NCBI GenBank assembly: GCA_023101885.1
Contig: JALPQD010000125.1
Location: 1,141,501-1,205,500 of the forward strand
DNA length: 64,000 nt
Reading direction: 5' to 3'
Source of the DNA: Typhlomys cinereus
Lineage: Eukaryota > Chordata > Mammalia > Rodentia > Platacanthomyidae
Every line of letters starts with the position of its first letter. Position 1 is the first letter of the stretch. Below, piece by piece: positions 36,285 through 49,160 of this stretch. The position numbers and the translations under genes are program-made. The notes beneath the pieces are model-generated. The model saw nothing but the letters and a program-made list of their open reading frames with translations, searched no databases and was not told the origin of the DNA.

Positions 36285-36660
36285 GCTCCACAGAATACAC
36301 AAGACTGGGGGTACAATACAAAAGAAATGAGTTTATTTAGTCCACAAAACTGGACCTTGAATGTCCAAGATCTACAAATCCATCTATAGGACCTCAAGTA
36401 AGCATTGATCTCCCGGGCCTCACCACATCATGAAATATGGCAGCAAAGTGGGAAAGCTTGTGAGACAGTGTGATCATGTGGCTAGGCCAGAAATCAGAGG
36501 CTAGATAGCAGTTCCTTTTTTATAACAAGCTATTATTGCAGGAATTAACTGGACTTCCACAAGAACTACATCAGTCCCTTTAAGGTAACCATCCTTATTG
36601 ACTTAGTAACTTTCTAGTAGTCCCTACCACTTAATAATTCCAACACTTCTCAACTTCGTC
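36285..36660 (-). mobile_element. MaLR-like LTR, antisense
   Basis: The reverse complement has a middle with 'gctttcccactttgctgcca' and 'ccacatgatcacactgtctc', then an LTR-type polyadenylation end 'gtggactaaataaactcatt'. Family-level call only. Confidence 0.45.
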
Positions 36661-37579
36661 AACTGGGGACTAAGTTATTTCATTCTGAAAGAACAATGAT
36701 CTTAAATGTCCTCTTAGCTTCTATACTGGCCCTTTTTATCATTGTTTTAATCACATCAGCCAGGGTTCAGGACATGCTACCTTAAAATATGACTATAGAA
36801 AATCAATTGCTCTAATGAAAATTATCTAATAATGATGACATATGGTAGGTATTTATATATGGGAAAGAATTGGGATTGTATCCATTCCCTGTCAGATAAT
36901 CCATTAAAAACAGTTTCAAGTCAGCTTAATATGCTAAGCACACTCTGCAGACAAAGTTACATATTCAGCTCCCCTGTATTCATTATTCATATACAGTAGG
37001 TTAAGACTGGTAAGTAAGCTTCAAAGAACTTTTTCAGTGTCAAAGCCCAAAGCCTTGCCAACTGATTTGAGAAGGTAGTCAAACCTTCTTAATTAGTTAG
37101 CCTGTCAACTTGTCAGAATTATGTGAACATGCAGGTAATACCTCATTAGTAAGAAACGTCTATTGTTAATTATGAAAAGGTCAAGCAAGTTATATCATAC
37201 TGACTTCAGAAGGATATTAAAAGTACTGTAGAGTACATCTGAGATTAGAGAAAAAGATCCAAAATGAAATAGAGAAATGATGTCTAAAAAACGTGAGCAT
37301 GATGGACTCCTGTAGGTTTTGTGATACTGTACACCCAATGAATTAAGTCCTCAAAATTGGGTACCATGCAGGGCTCCCTCACCCCTACCCCATGCTCTCT
37401 CTCACTTTCACATCTTGAAATACTATCTTTCTTGGTTCACTGAAATGTTAGACCCACCTTTAATTACAATACTCCTATTGAGTTGGTCATTTAGTCCGTA
37501 TGGAGAAATTTTCTTGGTACCCTGTCTAAATCATGAGAAGCAAGGACACAGGGTGTAAAAGAAGATATGACAAAGTCCT
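36661..37579. other. Unassigned stretch
   Basis: No recognised feature. Confidence 0.25.
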
Positions 37580-37613
37580 ACACACACACACACACACACA
37601 TACACACACACAC
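37580..37613. repeat. (CA)n with one TA
   Basis: About 16 CA units interrupted once. Confidence 0.95.
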
Positions 37614-37854
37614 TGGCATGTAATAACAGCAAGTGTTTAATAAGTATTTATTATTTACTAGGAACTGCATGACTGTCCCATGCTGTTGAAAAATGTCAAC
37701 ATAGATTAATATTTATCAGAATGCTTAATGATGTCTTTGAACTAGAAAGTTAGATAAAATAATGTTGATTAGATTTTATTCAAAGTGAAAGTCTCAATAT
37801 TCGGGAAAGGGTTTAGTAGATAAGAGAGCCTTCTAAATTCCCAGTGCTTGTGTA

Positions 37855-38140
37855 TAAAGCCAGGCATGGTTGTAACCATCTGTAATTAGCATTAAGAGTG
37901 GAGATAGGAAGACTACTACAGCAGTCACACTAGTCAACATGGTAAGATTCCAGTTCAGCAAAAGACTATGTCTAAAGCCACTGAGGAGGCAAGTGATAAA
38001 GGAAGACACCAAATATCTTGCTATACCTCCTGAATGTACATATGCAGTCCCATGTACATATAATTATAGACACTCCCTCAAACACACACATATGCATGCA
38101 TGTGTACACACATGTGCGCACACGCACACACACACACTAT
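37855..38140 (+). repeat. B1/B4-like SINE with CA-rich tail
   Basis: 'aaagccaggcatggttgtaa', 'ccatctgtaattagcattaa' then 'ctagtcaacatggtaagatt' resemble a B1-type body. The tail is CA/TG rich (38080-38138). Confidence 0.55.
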
Positions 38141-38289
38141 AATTTTGTACCCTTCAAAAGGCTTCATGAAAATCGAATTTTTTCAGACATAATTTGGTTT
38201 TACAAGACTGTCTAGTATTCACAAATCACTTGGTTTGATCTCGTATACCACAAAATGGAATGTATGGAATGCAATGCAAGTCATATGAT

Positions 38290-38395
38290 GATAAAGATCA
38301 TAATTCATAGCTGATTCATAATACAGTGATAAAGTACTTGACTATCATGTACAAGATCTTTGGTTCAATTACAGTGTGGCAAAAGCAAAACAGCT
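38290..38395 (+). repeat. ID-like SINE, diverged
   Basis: 'acagtgataaagtacttgac', 'atcatgtacaagatctttgg', 'ttcaattacagtgtggcaaa' and an A-rich end follow ID order. Confidence 0.45.
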
Positions 38396-38399
38396 TTAC

Positions 38400-38560
38400 A
38401 GGGCTGGCAAGCCGACTCACTTAGTCAGTAGAAGTACCTACATGCCAACTCGACCATTTAACTTTTATTCCTGATTCCCATATAGTGGAAGGAGAGAACC
38501 AATTCTTGAAAATAGTGATATGGCACGTGCCTTCCTCTCAAATAAATAAATAAAATATTT
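38400..38560 (+). repeat. B2/B3-like SINE
   Basis: 'agggctggcaagccgactca', 'gtagaagtacctacatgcca' and the end 'aaataaataaataaaatatt' give head and tail. The middle is short. Confidence 0.65.
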
Positions 38561-38599
38561 AAAATCATAACTATTCCACACTGGGGACAGAGTTGCACA

Positions 38600-39130
38600 A
38601 TTGTTCAACAGTATTTTAAAACCACATGATAGTTTTTATGAAAGTGAACATGAATTGATCATATAGCTTAACAATTTCAATCTCAAGTATTTTCCCAAGA
38701 CAAATAAATACACATGCATCAAAAGACTCCTAAGATTCACAACCACTTAATTTACATTAGCTCCAAACTAGAGAGAAAGGAAATGTATGTTAGCTGCAGA
38801 GTTGATCTTCATATGATAATTGAAGAGACGCTGATGCACACAAAAACATTGTCAAAGTTCATAGACCTTGTGTTGAACTAAGAAAAACAAACATAAAGAC
38901 TTTATTTGCATGAATGTAGAAAAAGTGTTTGTATATCAAAAAAGATATAATTCAGAAAATGTCTGTGGTTTCTAAGTAAAGGATGAGGTAATGTGTTGGG
39001 GAGATATCCAAAGAGGCACAACTTTAATCTTTCAACCTTAATTCATGTGGTGATAACTATATGGTTCTTACATGTAGTACCTTATCAGTTGGTAGACCTA
39101 AATGTATATTTCCATGAGAAAATTATAATA
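38600..39130 (+). mobile_element. Old L1 fragment, ORF2 3' region
   Basis: 'ttcccaagacaaataaatac', 'acatgcatcaaaagactcct' and 'ctccaaactagagagaaagg' follow the L1M order (tttacccaagagaaatgaaa ... acaaagacttgtac ... gccaaaaactggaaa). No open frame remains. Confidence 0.6.
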
Positions 39131-39640
39131 TGCCCATAAGGAGAAAATATATTTAAAAGAAATCAAGATTTAAAAAGATTCTTGATAGATAAAAGAACAA
39201 AGTGAAACCTTGGTATGAGGATGAGATCCATGAATGAGTTCTCTATCCTAGCAAATGGATCTAATCCATCAGCTAAGAAGACATTCGTTTCATAAAGATA
39301 AATAATATCTTCCATTGTCAGTTATTACTTTTGAATGGTAGCTTCACTTCTTTCTCTCTAAAGGTATTACCAAATGGGAACCACAGACAGAAAAAAAATT
39401 TGTCTATTAATTTCTTATAATGCTTATATTCTTTATTAGAAACAACTACATTAAAAACCCTTTAGGGGTTCCATAAAATAGCATATCATTTTCAGGTATA
39501 AGTCATCCAGAGTCTCCTGGGAATATGCTTGGGAAAGCTATAAAACAGTTATCATAAAAGCAATAGACAACTTAAACTGCTGGGAGAAAAGTCTGTACCC
39601 AGGGCAGCATTATCCACAGCAGAGAATCCACGATAAAAAT
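39131..39640. other. Unassigned stretch
   Basis: No recognised feature. Confidence 0.25.
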
Positions 39641-40320
39641 CCTTTGTGGTGGATGCTCATCACTGGCAACCAACATTCATATCCTCCATCCACACTTAAA
39701 TTTTAACAACCTTAACTTAAATGGCAAGATGCCATTTCAAAAAGATTTCTGCTGCCAATATGAGACTGTGAATAAAGAAATCATGAAGCAGATTTGAACA
39801 GTCTCCATCTAGCTGAAAATCTGGGTGGGAACCAACGTGGTACTGGAACTTTAACATTCAGAATATGGAATGAATTCTCAGAAGTGTGAGAAGATCAGAG
39901 ACTTCACCTATGAAACACCTCAGTGGTACTCTGGTCAGCCCATGTCAGATACAGAGAGAAGAATAGAACTGACCATCAGGAAAAGAGTTCCCAGTTGCAG
40001 GGAATAAGTGCAAGACAGTCCAGAGGACACTCCGCCATTGGGTCAGCATCATCAGCTTTAAGTTTTCAGATTCGTGTCTTTAATGTGGAGTGTCTTCAGA
40101 CTGCAGGGAGCTATAAAGTGGTCTGGGAGGGGTGAAGAAGCCTGAAGGATGGAGTGACATGAAAACATACGGCATATGAAACTAGAGAGGGGAAACGATG
40201 AAATGTAAAGATTTAAGTGGGAAAAGGGGGATAGAAAGGGATTAGGGGAAGGGTAACAAGCTAAAAATGTTGTAAATGGCCTTATGGATACCTACTATTT
40301 TGTAAACTAATAAAAAGAGA
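39641..40320 (+). mobile_element. Possible retroelement 3' end with purine-rich tract
   Basis: A purine-rich part (40120-40260) is followed by 'tattttgtaaactaataaaa' as a polyadenylation-type end. This is the layout of the L1 3' ends in this window, but I could not align it to them. Confidence 0.35.
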
Positions 40321-41375
40321 TTTTGTTAAACAATTTGTATGTATGGATAATCCTACTCCCAGAAGCTATGTTCTATTAAATGAAAACTCGCAGTACCAGT
40401 AGTAGTGTACTTCCTCAAGAGTTGGTTTGGAATACTGGGGCAGGTTCCCAAAACAATACATACTAATACTGTTGCTCTTGGTTGCTAACTAGAAATAGAT
40501 AAGACCCTGTTGCTGAAGACACCTCACATTTGGTTGCAGGACATAGATAAATCAAGCCAGACTTTAAGTTCACCCTTCTTTCATACTGGCTAGGGTCCAT
40601 ATTTCCTGAAAGGTACTGTGCAGGCTGCTGCTAGGGGTAAGATATCATTAAATGTCCCACCCAGCTATGAAGAATGTGAATTATAATATTGACCAGTAGG
40701 CAATATGTGGCCACTAGTACAGTAAAGGCATGAGTATTAAGAGGTATCCATTTGCTTTCTGGCTAGATCTATGGCTACTTCATAGGAGAAATTAATATCT
40801 CCTATGGTAAATTTGGTCAAAGCTTGGACATGACAGGCAACTCAGTACTGTTGTATTGTTAAATAGACAAGGGAAAAACTGCCTTCTAAATATTTACATT
40901 CATATTCATATGTTAATACTGTTTTTATCCATATGGATGGCAGTTAATGCAGACATTGATAATTTGTCAAAATTCTGAGAATAAGTGATTGTTGAGTTCT
41001 CAGTCCTGTATGGGATATCTGTATTACCTGCTCCAATCTTCAGAAAACACTGTGGAAGAAGAGGACAGAAAGAATTTAAGATGCTGGCTTCTGGATATGA
41101 CATGACTGCTGCCCTCATGAAATTACAGTAATTCTGGTTACTTGAACGATCTGAGCACAAGAACCAGTAATACAATATTACAGCATGGATGGGGGTGGGA
41201 CTTATAGAGTCCACTCTTCTCCAAGGAGGTACATTCACTTAATGGTTGCTAGGTTAGGGAGAGTCATATTTTGAAGTGACTGAACCACTGGTAAATTGTC
41301 TTTAATCAAGTAAATACACCCCATTCTCATGCAGCAAGATTAATTAAATGCATCGGGCTTTAAAAAAGATATGAA
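40321..41375. other. Unassigned stretch
   Basis: No recognised feature. The 110-codon minus-strand frame at 40906-41238 has no domain. Confidence 0.25.
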
Positions 41376-41611
41376 AGGGCAGGAGAGATGGCTCAGGGAC
41401 TAAGTCTCAGCTTTGCAAGCAGAAGGTCACTTGGATGCCAGATCCCAGTTAAAAATGCTGGACCTGGATGGAAATGGTGTCTGCCTGTATTTCTGGTCCT
41501 GGAAGGCAGAACATGGGAGACTACAGAGCAAAGCAAATAGGAGATAGAAACAATCCAGGGTAATTCCTGAAGTCATCCTTGGGCCTCCACAGGCACACAT
41601 AGCACTCTCTG

Positions 41612-41662
<51 letters not shown>

Positions 41663-41715
41663 GACATACGCGCACACACAGATATGAATGCCAAAATTAA
41701 AAAAATTAAAAAAAG
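41376..41715 (+). repeat. Main-family SINE with (CA)n tail
   Basis: Head 'ggcaggagagatggctcagg', body 'gaaacaatccagggtaattc', about 22 CA units (41614-41658), then an A-rich tail. Confidence 0.9.
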
Positions 41716-41824
41716 ACAGGAAAGTAGAAGGGGACATTTTGGGAAAAAGAATTGGTTCAACAGGAGAGAGGTGGGGGGAAAGAAGTTTTAAGAAGGGAGA
41801 TCAATTGACAATATTATCCATGTT

Positions 41825-41910
41825 AATTTAGGTACTGGTAATATAGCACATTGATACTGTACTCATCTAGAAGTACAAGGACCCAAGTGTCGTCCTTAAG
41901 TACTGAAAAA
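41825..41910 (+). repeat. ID-like SINE fragment
   Basis: 'ggtactggtaatatagcaca' and 'gtactcatctagaagtacaa' then 'ggacccaagtgtcgtcctta' fit an ID element at low identity. Confidence 0.4.
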
Positions 41911-42019
41911 AAAGTACTGAAATGGGCAGTGGTGATAGTACTGTGTATAATTAATGGCACTAGATGATGCACTTAAATGGGATAAATGGCAATTTTAGGC
42001 CATGCATATTTGATATCAA

Positions 42020-42112
42020 CTTAAAAATTAGAGCTGGGGATATATTTAGTTTTACAATGATTGTCTAGAATGTATAAGACCTGAGTTCAATCTTCATTAC
42101 CACAAAAATATA
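42020..42112 (+). repeat. ID-like SINE
   Basis: 'agagctggggatatatttag', 'gtctagaatgtataagacct' and 'gagttcaatcttcattacca' followed by an A-rich end. Confidence 0.7.
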
Positions 42113-42159
42113 TGCAAGAAGTGAAAAATGATAAAATATTAAGGGCAATTATACAGCCC

Positions 42160-42300
42160 CACTAGAAAAAGTTTGAATGACAGGACAGGAAGGGAGGGTG
42201 GAGGAAGAGGTTAGGGGAAGAATGGGGAGGAGGTATGGACAGAAATTCATTTTGTTTGTAAATGAAAAATTCTTAATAAAAGTGCTTACAATAAAAACAG
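42160..42300 (+). mobile_element. Purine-rich 3' end, probable L1 tail
   Basis: A G/A-rich run (42180-42240) is followed by 'gtttgtaaatgaaaaattct' and 'taataaaag'. The layout matches the other L1 3' ends here, with the SINEs at 41376-42112 possibly nested in the same element. Confidence 0.4.
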
Positions 42301-43833
42301 AAAACGATTTAAAGGAACTTTTTTTTTCTGATAAGGGGATAACCACTCTATACTTTGAAGTCTATGCTGAATCTCAACCTTTTCCTGCCTAAGTTCATGA
42401 AAGCTTTATAAGGGGAAGAAACTCCTTCTCTGTCCTCAGTGCAGGAAGCATACCATAAAATTAAACTGAAGTGACTTTGCCCTTGTGAATCAGGAACAGA
42501 TAAGGTCTTAGCAGAGAATAATTATAGTTAGCAAGTGATTAAAGGGTTTCAGAGTGTAAAGTGACCAGGTTCGTGCCAAGCGCTGATGCCCACAGCTTCA
42601 AGAGCCAAAAGATTAGGCAGGCGGCAAACAGCACTTGTGCCCAGACCAAAACCTAGGGCAACTTTTCAAAGTTAGTACACTTCTAATTAGATGGTGAGGT
42701 TTGAAGCAGGATCTGATTGTATTAATGAAAAAAGTGGACAACAACCTAAATGATTAGGTTGGATTTTTTTACTTCAGGTATTTTGCCTTAAAATCTATTT
42801 ATTTTGATAAATATAAGCCATATAGCCAGCAAATTTGTGTAGGTTTTTAAATTGATTCTTATGCAATTTCATACACATATAATGTACTTAGATCACATTT
42901 GCTGTCTTCAAGTAATTGACTTCAAAAGATATTCATTCTTTGACTTTACTTCCTGTCTTTTCTTTCTAGAGCATTCAAAATACCTTGAAGATAGAGAATC
43001 AAATCATCTCAAGTCATTGCTCAGAATAGCAATGTACTCACAGAGACATTATGACACTAGAGGTGTGACATTCTCCCATGACTCTTGGGATGCAGTTTCA
43101 GAACAGTTCCAAGAGACATTTGAGTCTCTCCCTATTTAAACTCTGTCTTTACTTCAGTATGTTGCCACTGTGTCATTTGTGGTGAATCATCTGGCTAGAA
43201 TAGAAAAGCATGGCAAGTTGGATGCTCTTACATATAGACAAATAAGATCAATAATGTTTAACTTTGAAATTAATTTTGAATATATTATGTTGGCTTAATT
43301 CATCATGACTAGAATATCCATACAATTTTCCAAGGAGGAAACAGGAAACGTGTAGACATCTGTGAAAGCTTTCTGATTTTTACTTTATTTGTCCAACTTT
43401 AATCAACAGGCTTTTCTAGTCATCTTTAGAGAAATCTTATTTCAAGACTTAAAATGTTCCCTTCATCATCTGTTTTACAAGGCTACATTGATTTTTAAAC
43501 ATAACTTCTTTATCTTTCTTCGTGTCTTATTGCCTGTAATAATTCATTTGCATTTAGGCTCCCATTTGAGGTTTTATTTGTCCACTTGCTCTTTCCTTCA
43601 TGCTCTGTTTCCAAGTTGCCTTTTAAACTAAAGGCGTTTCTGTCCTAGTGAATTGAAAAGTTCTCTAAAAATTGATTTCCTTTGATAAATGAAAACTCTT
43701 TACTTGGCATTTTAAATCTTCATTACTTACAGCAGTCATATTGTACCTCTTTGCAGCAGAGCAACCTTGGCTTCAATTAAATTACATGATAATATTTGTA
43801 TGCCTAACACATTTTTTATTTATTTGCTTAATC
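42301..43833. other. Unassigned stretch
   Basis: 42540-42740 has balanced composition and no recognised repeat, a possible conserved element. The 95-codon frame at 42852-43139 has no domain. Confidence 0.25.
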
Positions 43834-43842
43834 TCACTGAAG

Positions 43843-44097
43843 TCTTATTTATCTTCATGTGCGTGTGTCTGTCTGTATCAGAAGGCACTGTGTGCCTGTG
43901 GAGGCCCAAAGGTGACTTGGGAATCACCCTGGATTGGGCTATCTTCTCTTTCTTTTACTCTGGAGCTTGCCAGGCTCTGCCTTCCAGGAGCAGAAGTACA
44001 GGCCACCACCATTTCTGCCTGGCATTTTTCGGGATCTGAACTTAGGACTTTCTCCTTGCAAGGCAGAAGCTTAATACCTGAGCCAGCTTTTTAGCCT
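43843..44097 (-). repeat. Main-family SINE, antisense, with 9-bp target duplication
   Basis: The reverse complement carries the family head ('aaagctggctcaggtattaa') and body. 'tcactgaag' at 43834-43842 and 44098-44106 flanks it. Plus-strand open frames of 90-117 codons run through it and are not genes. Confidence 0.85.
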
Positions 44098-44309
44098 TCA
44101 CTGAAGGTTTAAAACAGATATGATATAAATAATTATAATAATAGTAACAATCAAATAAACATGTAGTAGATTCCTCTAGATTTCATGGATCAAACATTTT
44201 TAGACTCTTCCATAAACTAATCTCATTTCACTACCCTATAATAACTCTAGTTATTTTATGAAGCTTTAAAGTGCTAATCTAAATTACAAAATTCTCCTCC
44301 CCCAGGATT

Positions 44310-44640
44310 ACTACAGCAGTTACTCCACTTCTTTCCCATTAAACCATCCTCACACTTCTATGAAAGACAGATGATAATGGTATTTCCTAACTCAAAGCTT
44401 CCAATAGCTGTATCCTGTCCACAGAGTAATCTCTAGTCTTAACAAAGCAATTAAATTCTATTTCAAATTGCCCCCTATCTTCTTCTTCAGATTCAAAAAC
44501 TACAGTGGTCTACAAGGCCTTCCATCCAGTGATGCTACTCAAAGCCTTTAACTGTGCCATGTGATTTTACATTTCTGTCTAAAATATCTCTCTTTTAACT
44601 GGAATTCTTTGTTTTCTTCATAATTGCTTGATGAATGTAT
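44310..44640 (+). repeat. L2 body fragment
   Basis: 'tatcctgtccacagagtaat', 'ggtctacaaggccttccatc' and 'actgtgccatgtgattttac' follow the L2 order (tacaggataaagtccaaact ... ttcaaggccctccacaatct). Confidence 0.55.
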
Positions 44641-44919
44641 GCCAATTTTTCATGACATGGACATGAATCATTTTCTTTTGAAAATTTATCTGACAGTCAT
44701 AGAACAAATTAATACATTATGGTACTACAATGAAAAGAGTGTGGTGGTGATATTTGAAAAGGCATATTATCAATGAAACCTAAGAGAGATTCAAAACAGA
44801 ACCATGTGTGATTAAGTGGGAAGTTCAATTAAATTTTGCTGGAACTATTGACCATTGTTTTTAAAAATGAATGACACAGAAAGAAAAAGACAATGAATAC
44901 ATACATCTTTTTAGTCTTG

Positions 44920-45000
44920 CAGTGCTGTAGATCAAAACAAGAATTTTTCTATTTTGGGCAAGCACTCTACCAGTGAGTTATACCTCTGTGGTTTGCAATT
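44920..45000 (-). repeat. SINE head fragment, antisense
   Basis: 'gcaagcactctaccagtgag' is the reverse complement of an ID/B4-type head. Confidence 0.6.
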
Positions 45001-45730
45001 ACAAATTGTCTTTATTAGATATTGTATTAAGCATTCAATATAATAAGTTAATTGACACTTTCACATTCATGCATGTCATTTTGCTTTACTCATATTTTCC
45101 CCATTATCATGTGATGTATTTGTCCCACTGGTCCTTTTCCTCCTCCAAACAGTAATTCCTTTTCTACTTCCATGTTATTTGCATATAAGTTTATATATTA
45201 TACTATATTATGTTTGAAAACTAGGTTCCTGACATTTCATTAATGTGATGATCACCAATCCCAACCATTTTCCCACAAATATAATATTACTTTTTTGTGG
45301 TCAAGTAATAATCAATGTGTGTATACATGTTTTCTTTTTAACTTATTTATTTTTGTTCATGTAGCCTGGTTCAATATCTTAGTTATTGCTAAAAGTACCT
45401 CATAGGTATGTAAATATGCCTGTGCTATGCTGACATACATTCCTTTTAATAGATTCGCAAGTGTTTATGTCTGGATCACATGATAGTTTAACATTTACCG
45501 AGAAGTCTTCATATTGATTTCCACAGTTGTACTAATTTACATTCCCATTAGTAGAATATAAGAGCTCATTTTCTCCACATCTTCAGCAGCATTGGTTGTA
45601 TTTATTCTTGATGACAGAAATTCTGACTGGGTTGAGTTATAATCTTAATGTAGCTTTAGCTGCATTTTACTGATGGCTAAAGTTATTGGACTTTTTAATC
45701 ATGTAATAATTTCTCATTTGTTTATTTTTC
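45001..45730 (-). mobile_element. Old L1 fragment, ORF2 3' region, antisense
   Basis: 'ggatcacatgatagtttaac', 'tgatttccacagttgtacta', 'atttacattcccattagtag', 'ttctccacatcttcagcagc' follow the antisense L1 ORF2 C-terminal order. The left limit is uncertain. Confidence 0.75.
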
Positions 45731-46596
45731 CTTTAACATTTATTGAATTTATTTTTAACAATTTAATGTTTGTAGTGTTCTCTGACTACTGTAACATCTA
45801 CTCTCTCTAGTCTCCTTCGCCTATTACCTGCACCTCTGTAGAAGTTCCCTTATCACATTTGTTATGAAAATGATTGTGTTTAATCAAGTTGTCTGCATGT
45901 CCACTGGTTTCTAATTATTGGTTGTAGACTAGTGGGTTACTTAGCGAGTGCACTGGTAAAGATACTGACTTATTCCTCCCTTAGAATACATCAGTGATCA
46001 GCCATTTGACAGGAAGGGTTAGGAACCTATGAACCCCTTCCTATCCATTTGACTATTGCACTGGGAGGTCATGCTTGTAATGCTTTTGCTATTCCCTGAT
46101 TACAGTGTTCTATAGTCTTTCTTTCTAACCTCTGGCTCTTACATTCTTTCTGTTTTCACTACTGTAATCATCCAAAGCCCTACAGGGTGTGGTACAAATG
46201 CTCTGCATACATAAAGCTGAAAATTCAACTGCCACTTATTCTCTGAACTTGAACAGCCTTATATCTCTGCTTTCCCCATTGTTCATTGAAACAAGAAGCA
46301 GTTTTGGTTATGAATCTGGGTAGCATGTATCTGGTAGGGAAGAAGGTTTGTAGTGAGAAAAAGAAGAGGATTGTACTATAAATGGTGAAAATTGGACAAA
46401 ATAATTATATACTTGCATAAGACCCTAAAATAATATAAATAAATTTTTACAAAGAAAAGGAACTGGAGAAAGCTGCAATAAAAACATTGCTAATCATTTT
46501 GAAAATGTATTTCCAAGAATAGGAAATTCATATATGTGATACATATATAGAGATGTTCACCATTAAACACATAGTGAAAGTATAAAAATATAGCAA
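45731..46596. other. Unassigned AT-rich stretch
   Basis: No recognised feature. Confidence 0.25.
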
Positions 46597-46613
46597 TGAG
46601 ATACCATTTTAAA

Positions 46614-46731
46614 ATATTTTATTTACTTATTAGGGGGAGAGAGCAAGAGTGTACACATGTGTCATGTGGGCTTCAAGGGATTGAACTCGGGTTGCCTGGC
46701 ATGTGAGCAGTCATGTTATCTCACTGGCACC
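46614..46731 (-). repeat. Short SINE with 17-bp target duplication
   Basis: The reverse complement has a tRNA-like head ('gccagtgagataacatgact', B box near 'cgagttcaatccc') and a short A/T tail, about 118 bases in all. 'tgagataccattttaaa' at 46597-46613 and 46732-46748 is a perfect duplication that fixes both ends. Confidence 0.85.
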
Positions 46732-46799
46732 TGAGATACCATTTTAAACTTTCAGAATATCAAATAATTACTTAGTTTAAAATTCTGGCTTTTTTGTAT

Positions 46800-48330
46800 T
46801 TCTTCTCCCACAGTTTACTTTTTTCCTAATTATAGAAGCTCAATAGATTCGCCTGTCCTCTCCCTCCCCCCTTGTACTCTTCCCCCTTCCCCCTTTCCTT
46901 TCATACTTTCCCTCCTTCCCCTTTCTTAGTGCCTCCCCCTTCCTCCTTCCCATCCCGTGGAGCATCCTTGTATGTGAATGCCAAACCTCCCTCTGAGTCC
47001 TCCACCCTAGTGATGGGTAAGGACTCAGTGGCATAGCCAGGAGCCTTTTTTTGGGCTCCCTCTTATTATGGGAACTCTATTATGACTGTTAATCCCTTGC
47101 CTCTAAGGATCCTACTGTCTGGAGCCTTCTTCCCTGTGATTCATGCTAGACTTTGGGGGGTCCCTGACATGTCAGCCACTGTGCACCCTAACTAACTTAT
47201 GTGGAGTATCTTGCATATCGTTGGTCCTCTCCATCTTTAGGCTCTTACAATCTTGCCATCCCCTCTTTTTCAAGATTTCCTGAGCTTTAGTATGGGGAGA
47301 GATTTGGCTGGCCTGGTTCCAGGTGATTAATGTAAGGTCTTTGGTGATATGGTTTGTTGTTGTTTTCAGTTTTGCTTTTCTTGCACCACCCTTGGCTGCA
47401 TCCTGATTGGTATCAAAGGTCACCTCTTAAACAAAGATAAAAGACTGTTTCAATGAAGGTCTTAATATAAGAGGAGACTCAAAGGTAGATGGAAGAAAAA
47501 GTAGGACACAATAGGGTGTGGGGGGTTTAGTTTCCCCATTTGCAGGATGGTTACCGTCTATCTGACAGTCCCTATATCTCCTTGATTGTTGAGATCAAAC
47601 CCGTTCAGACACAAGTGACCAGGAAGGGAAGTGAGAGTAAGCTGTACCAGATGTTTTGCTACTTACATGCAATACTTGATGATGATCTATTTTTTTTTCT
47701 ACTGAAGCATGATCCCCTATCTCCTCTTTTTTGAGGCCCTCCTTCCCTTTCCCTCTTGTTTATAATCTTTGGGATTACAGAGATTTACCTTAAATATGTC
47801 ATTAAGTGGGCTTAGAACTTAGGCTCCACCTATTAGGGAGTACATATGGTATCTAACATTCTCTGTCTGGGATACTTCACTCAATGTAATTCTTTCTAAT
47901 TCCATCCATTTCCCAGCACATTTCATTAACTCATTTTTGATGGCTGAGTAGTGTTCCATTGTATAAATGTACCATATTTTCACTATCCATTCATCAACTC
48001 TTGGGCATTTTGGTTGATTCCACGACTTTGCTATTGTAAATAGTGCTACAACAAACATGGTTGTGCTCATGTCACTATAGAGAATTTCTGCATTATGGAG
48101 AATTATTCCCAGAAGTGGTTAGCAAGGTCATATGGCATTTCAATCTTTAACATTTTTAGAAATTGCCACTACTATTCCCCAGAGTGGTTGTATAAGCCTG
48201 CATTCCTACCAGCAGCAATCTACGGAGTTCCCCTCTCTCCACATTCTCTCCAGCATTTGTTGCTCGTATTGTGAATTTTTCCCTTCCTGACTGTGGTGAA
48301 ATTCTGTTTTTTTTTTTTTTGAACACAATG
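46800..48330 (-). mobile_element. 5'-truncated L1: ORF2 C-terminus plus 3' UTR, antisense
   Basis: From right to left: ORF2 C-terminal coding (48330 to about 47819, including the 83-codon minus frame with WYIYTMEHYSAIK and WMELERITLSEVSQ, both L1 ORF2p-type), then a 3' UTR with 'gcctaaagatggagaggacc'-type wording on the minus strand, then a G-rich tract on the minus strand (plus strand pyrimidines 46856-46960). This copy ties the G-rich 3' UTR family to L1 directly. Confidence 0.85.
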
Positions 48331-48603
48331 AAAAGCTAACTTCTGATATGCACTTTTAGTGAGATGAGTTAGAATGTCCAAGTTGGAAGGTAATTAGGAG
48401 CAATTTTATAGTTTACATACATATAGTACAAACCTAGAGATTTTATTCAAATGTGCTTGAGCTAGAAAAGATGTATATGTGAGAGAATATTTACTGCATC
48501 ACTGTAATTGTGTTGAACTGCAAGCAATTCCATGTGAGTATCAACAGCACTCTTTAATGAGCCAAATGCATTATATTTATGATACGGAGAATTATGTGGT
48601 GCT
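48331..48603. other. Short unassigned stretch
   Basis: Begins after a T14-type run at the truncated L1 end. No feature recognised. Confidence 0.25.
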
Positions 48604-48618
48604 TAGTAAAGAGGAAGT

Positions 48619-49148
48619 TCTTTTTATTTCCGCTCATACAAACTTAACAGGTACATCGGTCCCCTCCCTCCCTCCACTCCTCCCTCCAAACCCCTGCTCC
48701 TCCCCTCCTTGCCCCCCTCCCTCCCCATCCTCCAGTGCCTCCACCTCTCACCCCGGAGCATCCTTTAATGTGCATGCCAAACTCTCCTTCGGATCCTCCT
48801 CTCTGATGAGGTGCAAGGACCCAATGGCATTTCCCAGAACCCTTTCCTGTGTTCCCCTTAAGCATAGGAACACTACTGTGGCTGTCAATCCCTAGCCTCC
48901 AAGGATCCTAGTGCCTTTAGTCCATGCTAAACTTTGTGGGGTCAATAATGTGTTGGACATTGTGCAGGGCATGCAATAGTCCTATTATGAATGCTTTGGC
49001 CCTAACTTGTGTGGAGTGTCTTGCATATCATTACTCCTCCCATCCTTGTGATTTTACAATCTTACCGCCCCCTCTTCTGCAAATTTCCCTGAGCTTCAGG
49101 ATGGGGAGAGATTAGGCTGGCCTAGTTCCAGGTGGTTGATATAGAGTC
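48619..49148 (-). mobile_element. L1 3' UTR copy, antisense
   Basis: The pyrimidine-rich run (48655-48750) is preceded by 'ccgctcatacaaacttaaca' and followed by 'gcatcctttaatgtgcatgc', 'cttaagcataggaacactac' and 'gggagagattaggctggcct', all shared with 54075-54595. 'tagtaaaga..aagt' at 48604-48618 and 'tagtaaagaagt' at 49149-49160 is a probable target duplication with a two-base indel. Confidence 0.9.
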
Positions 49149-49160
49149 TAGTAAAGAAGT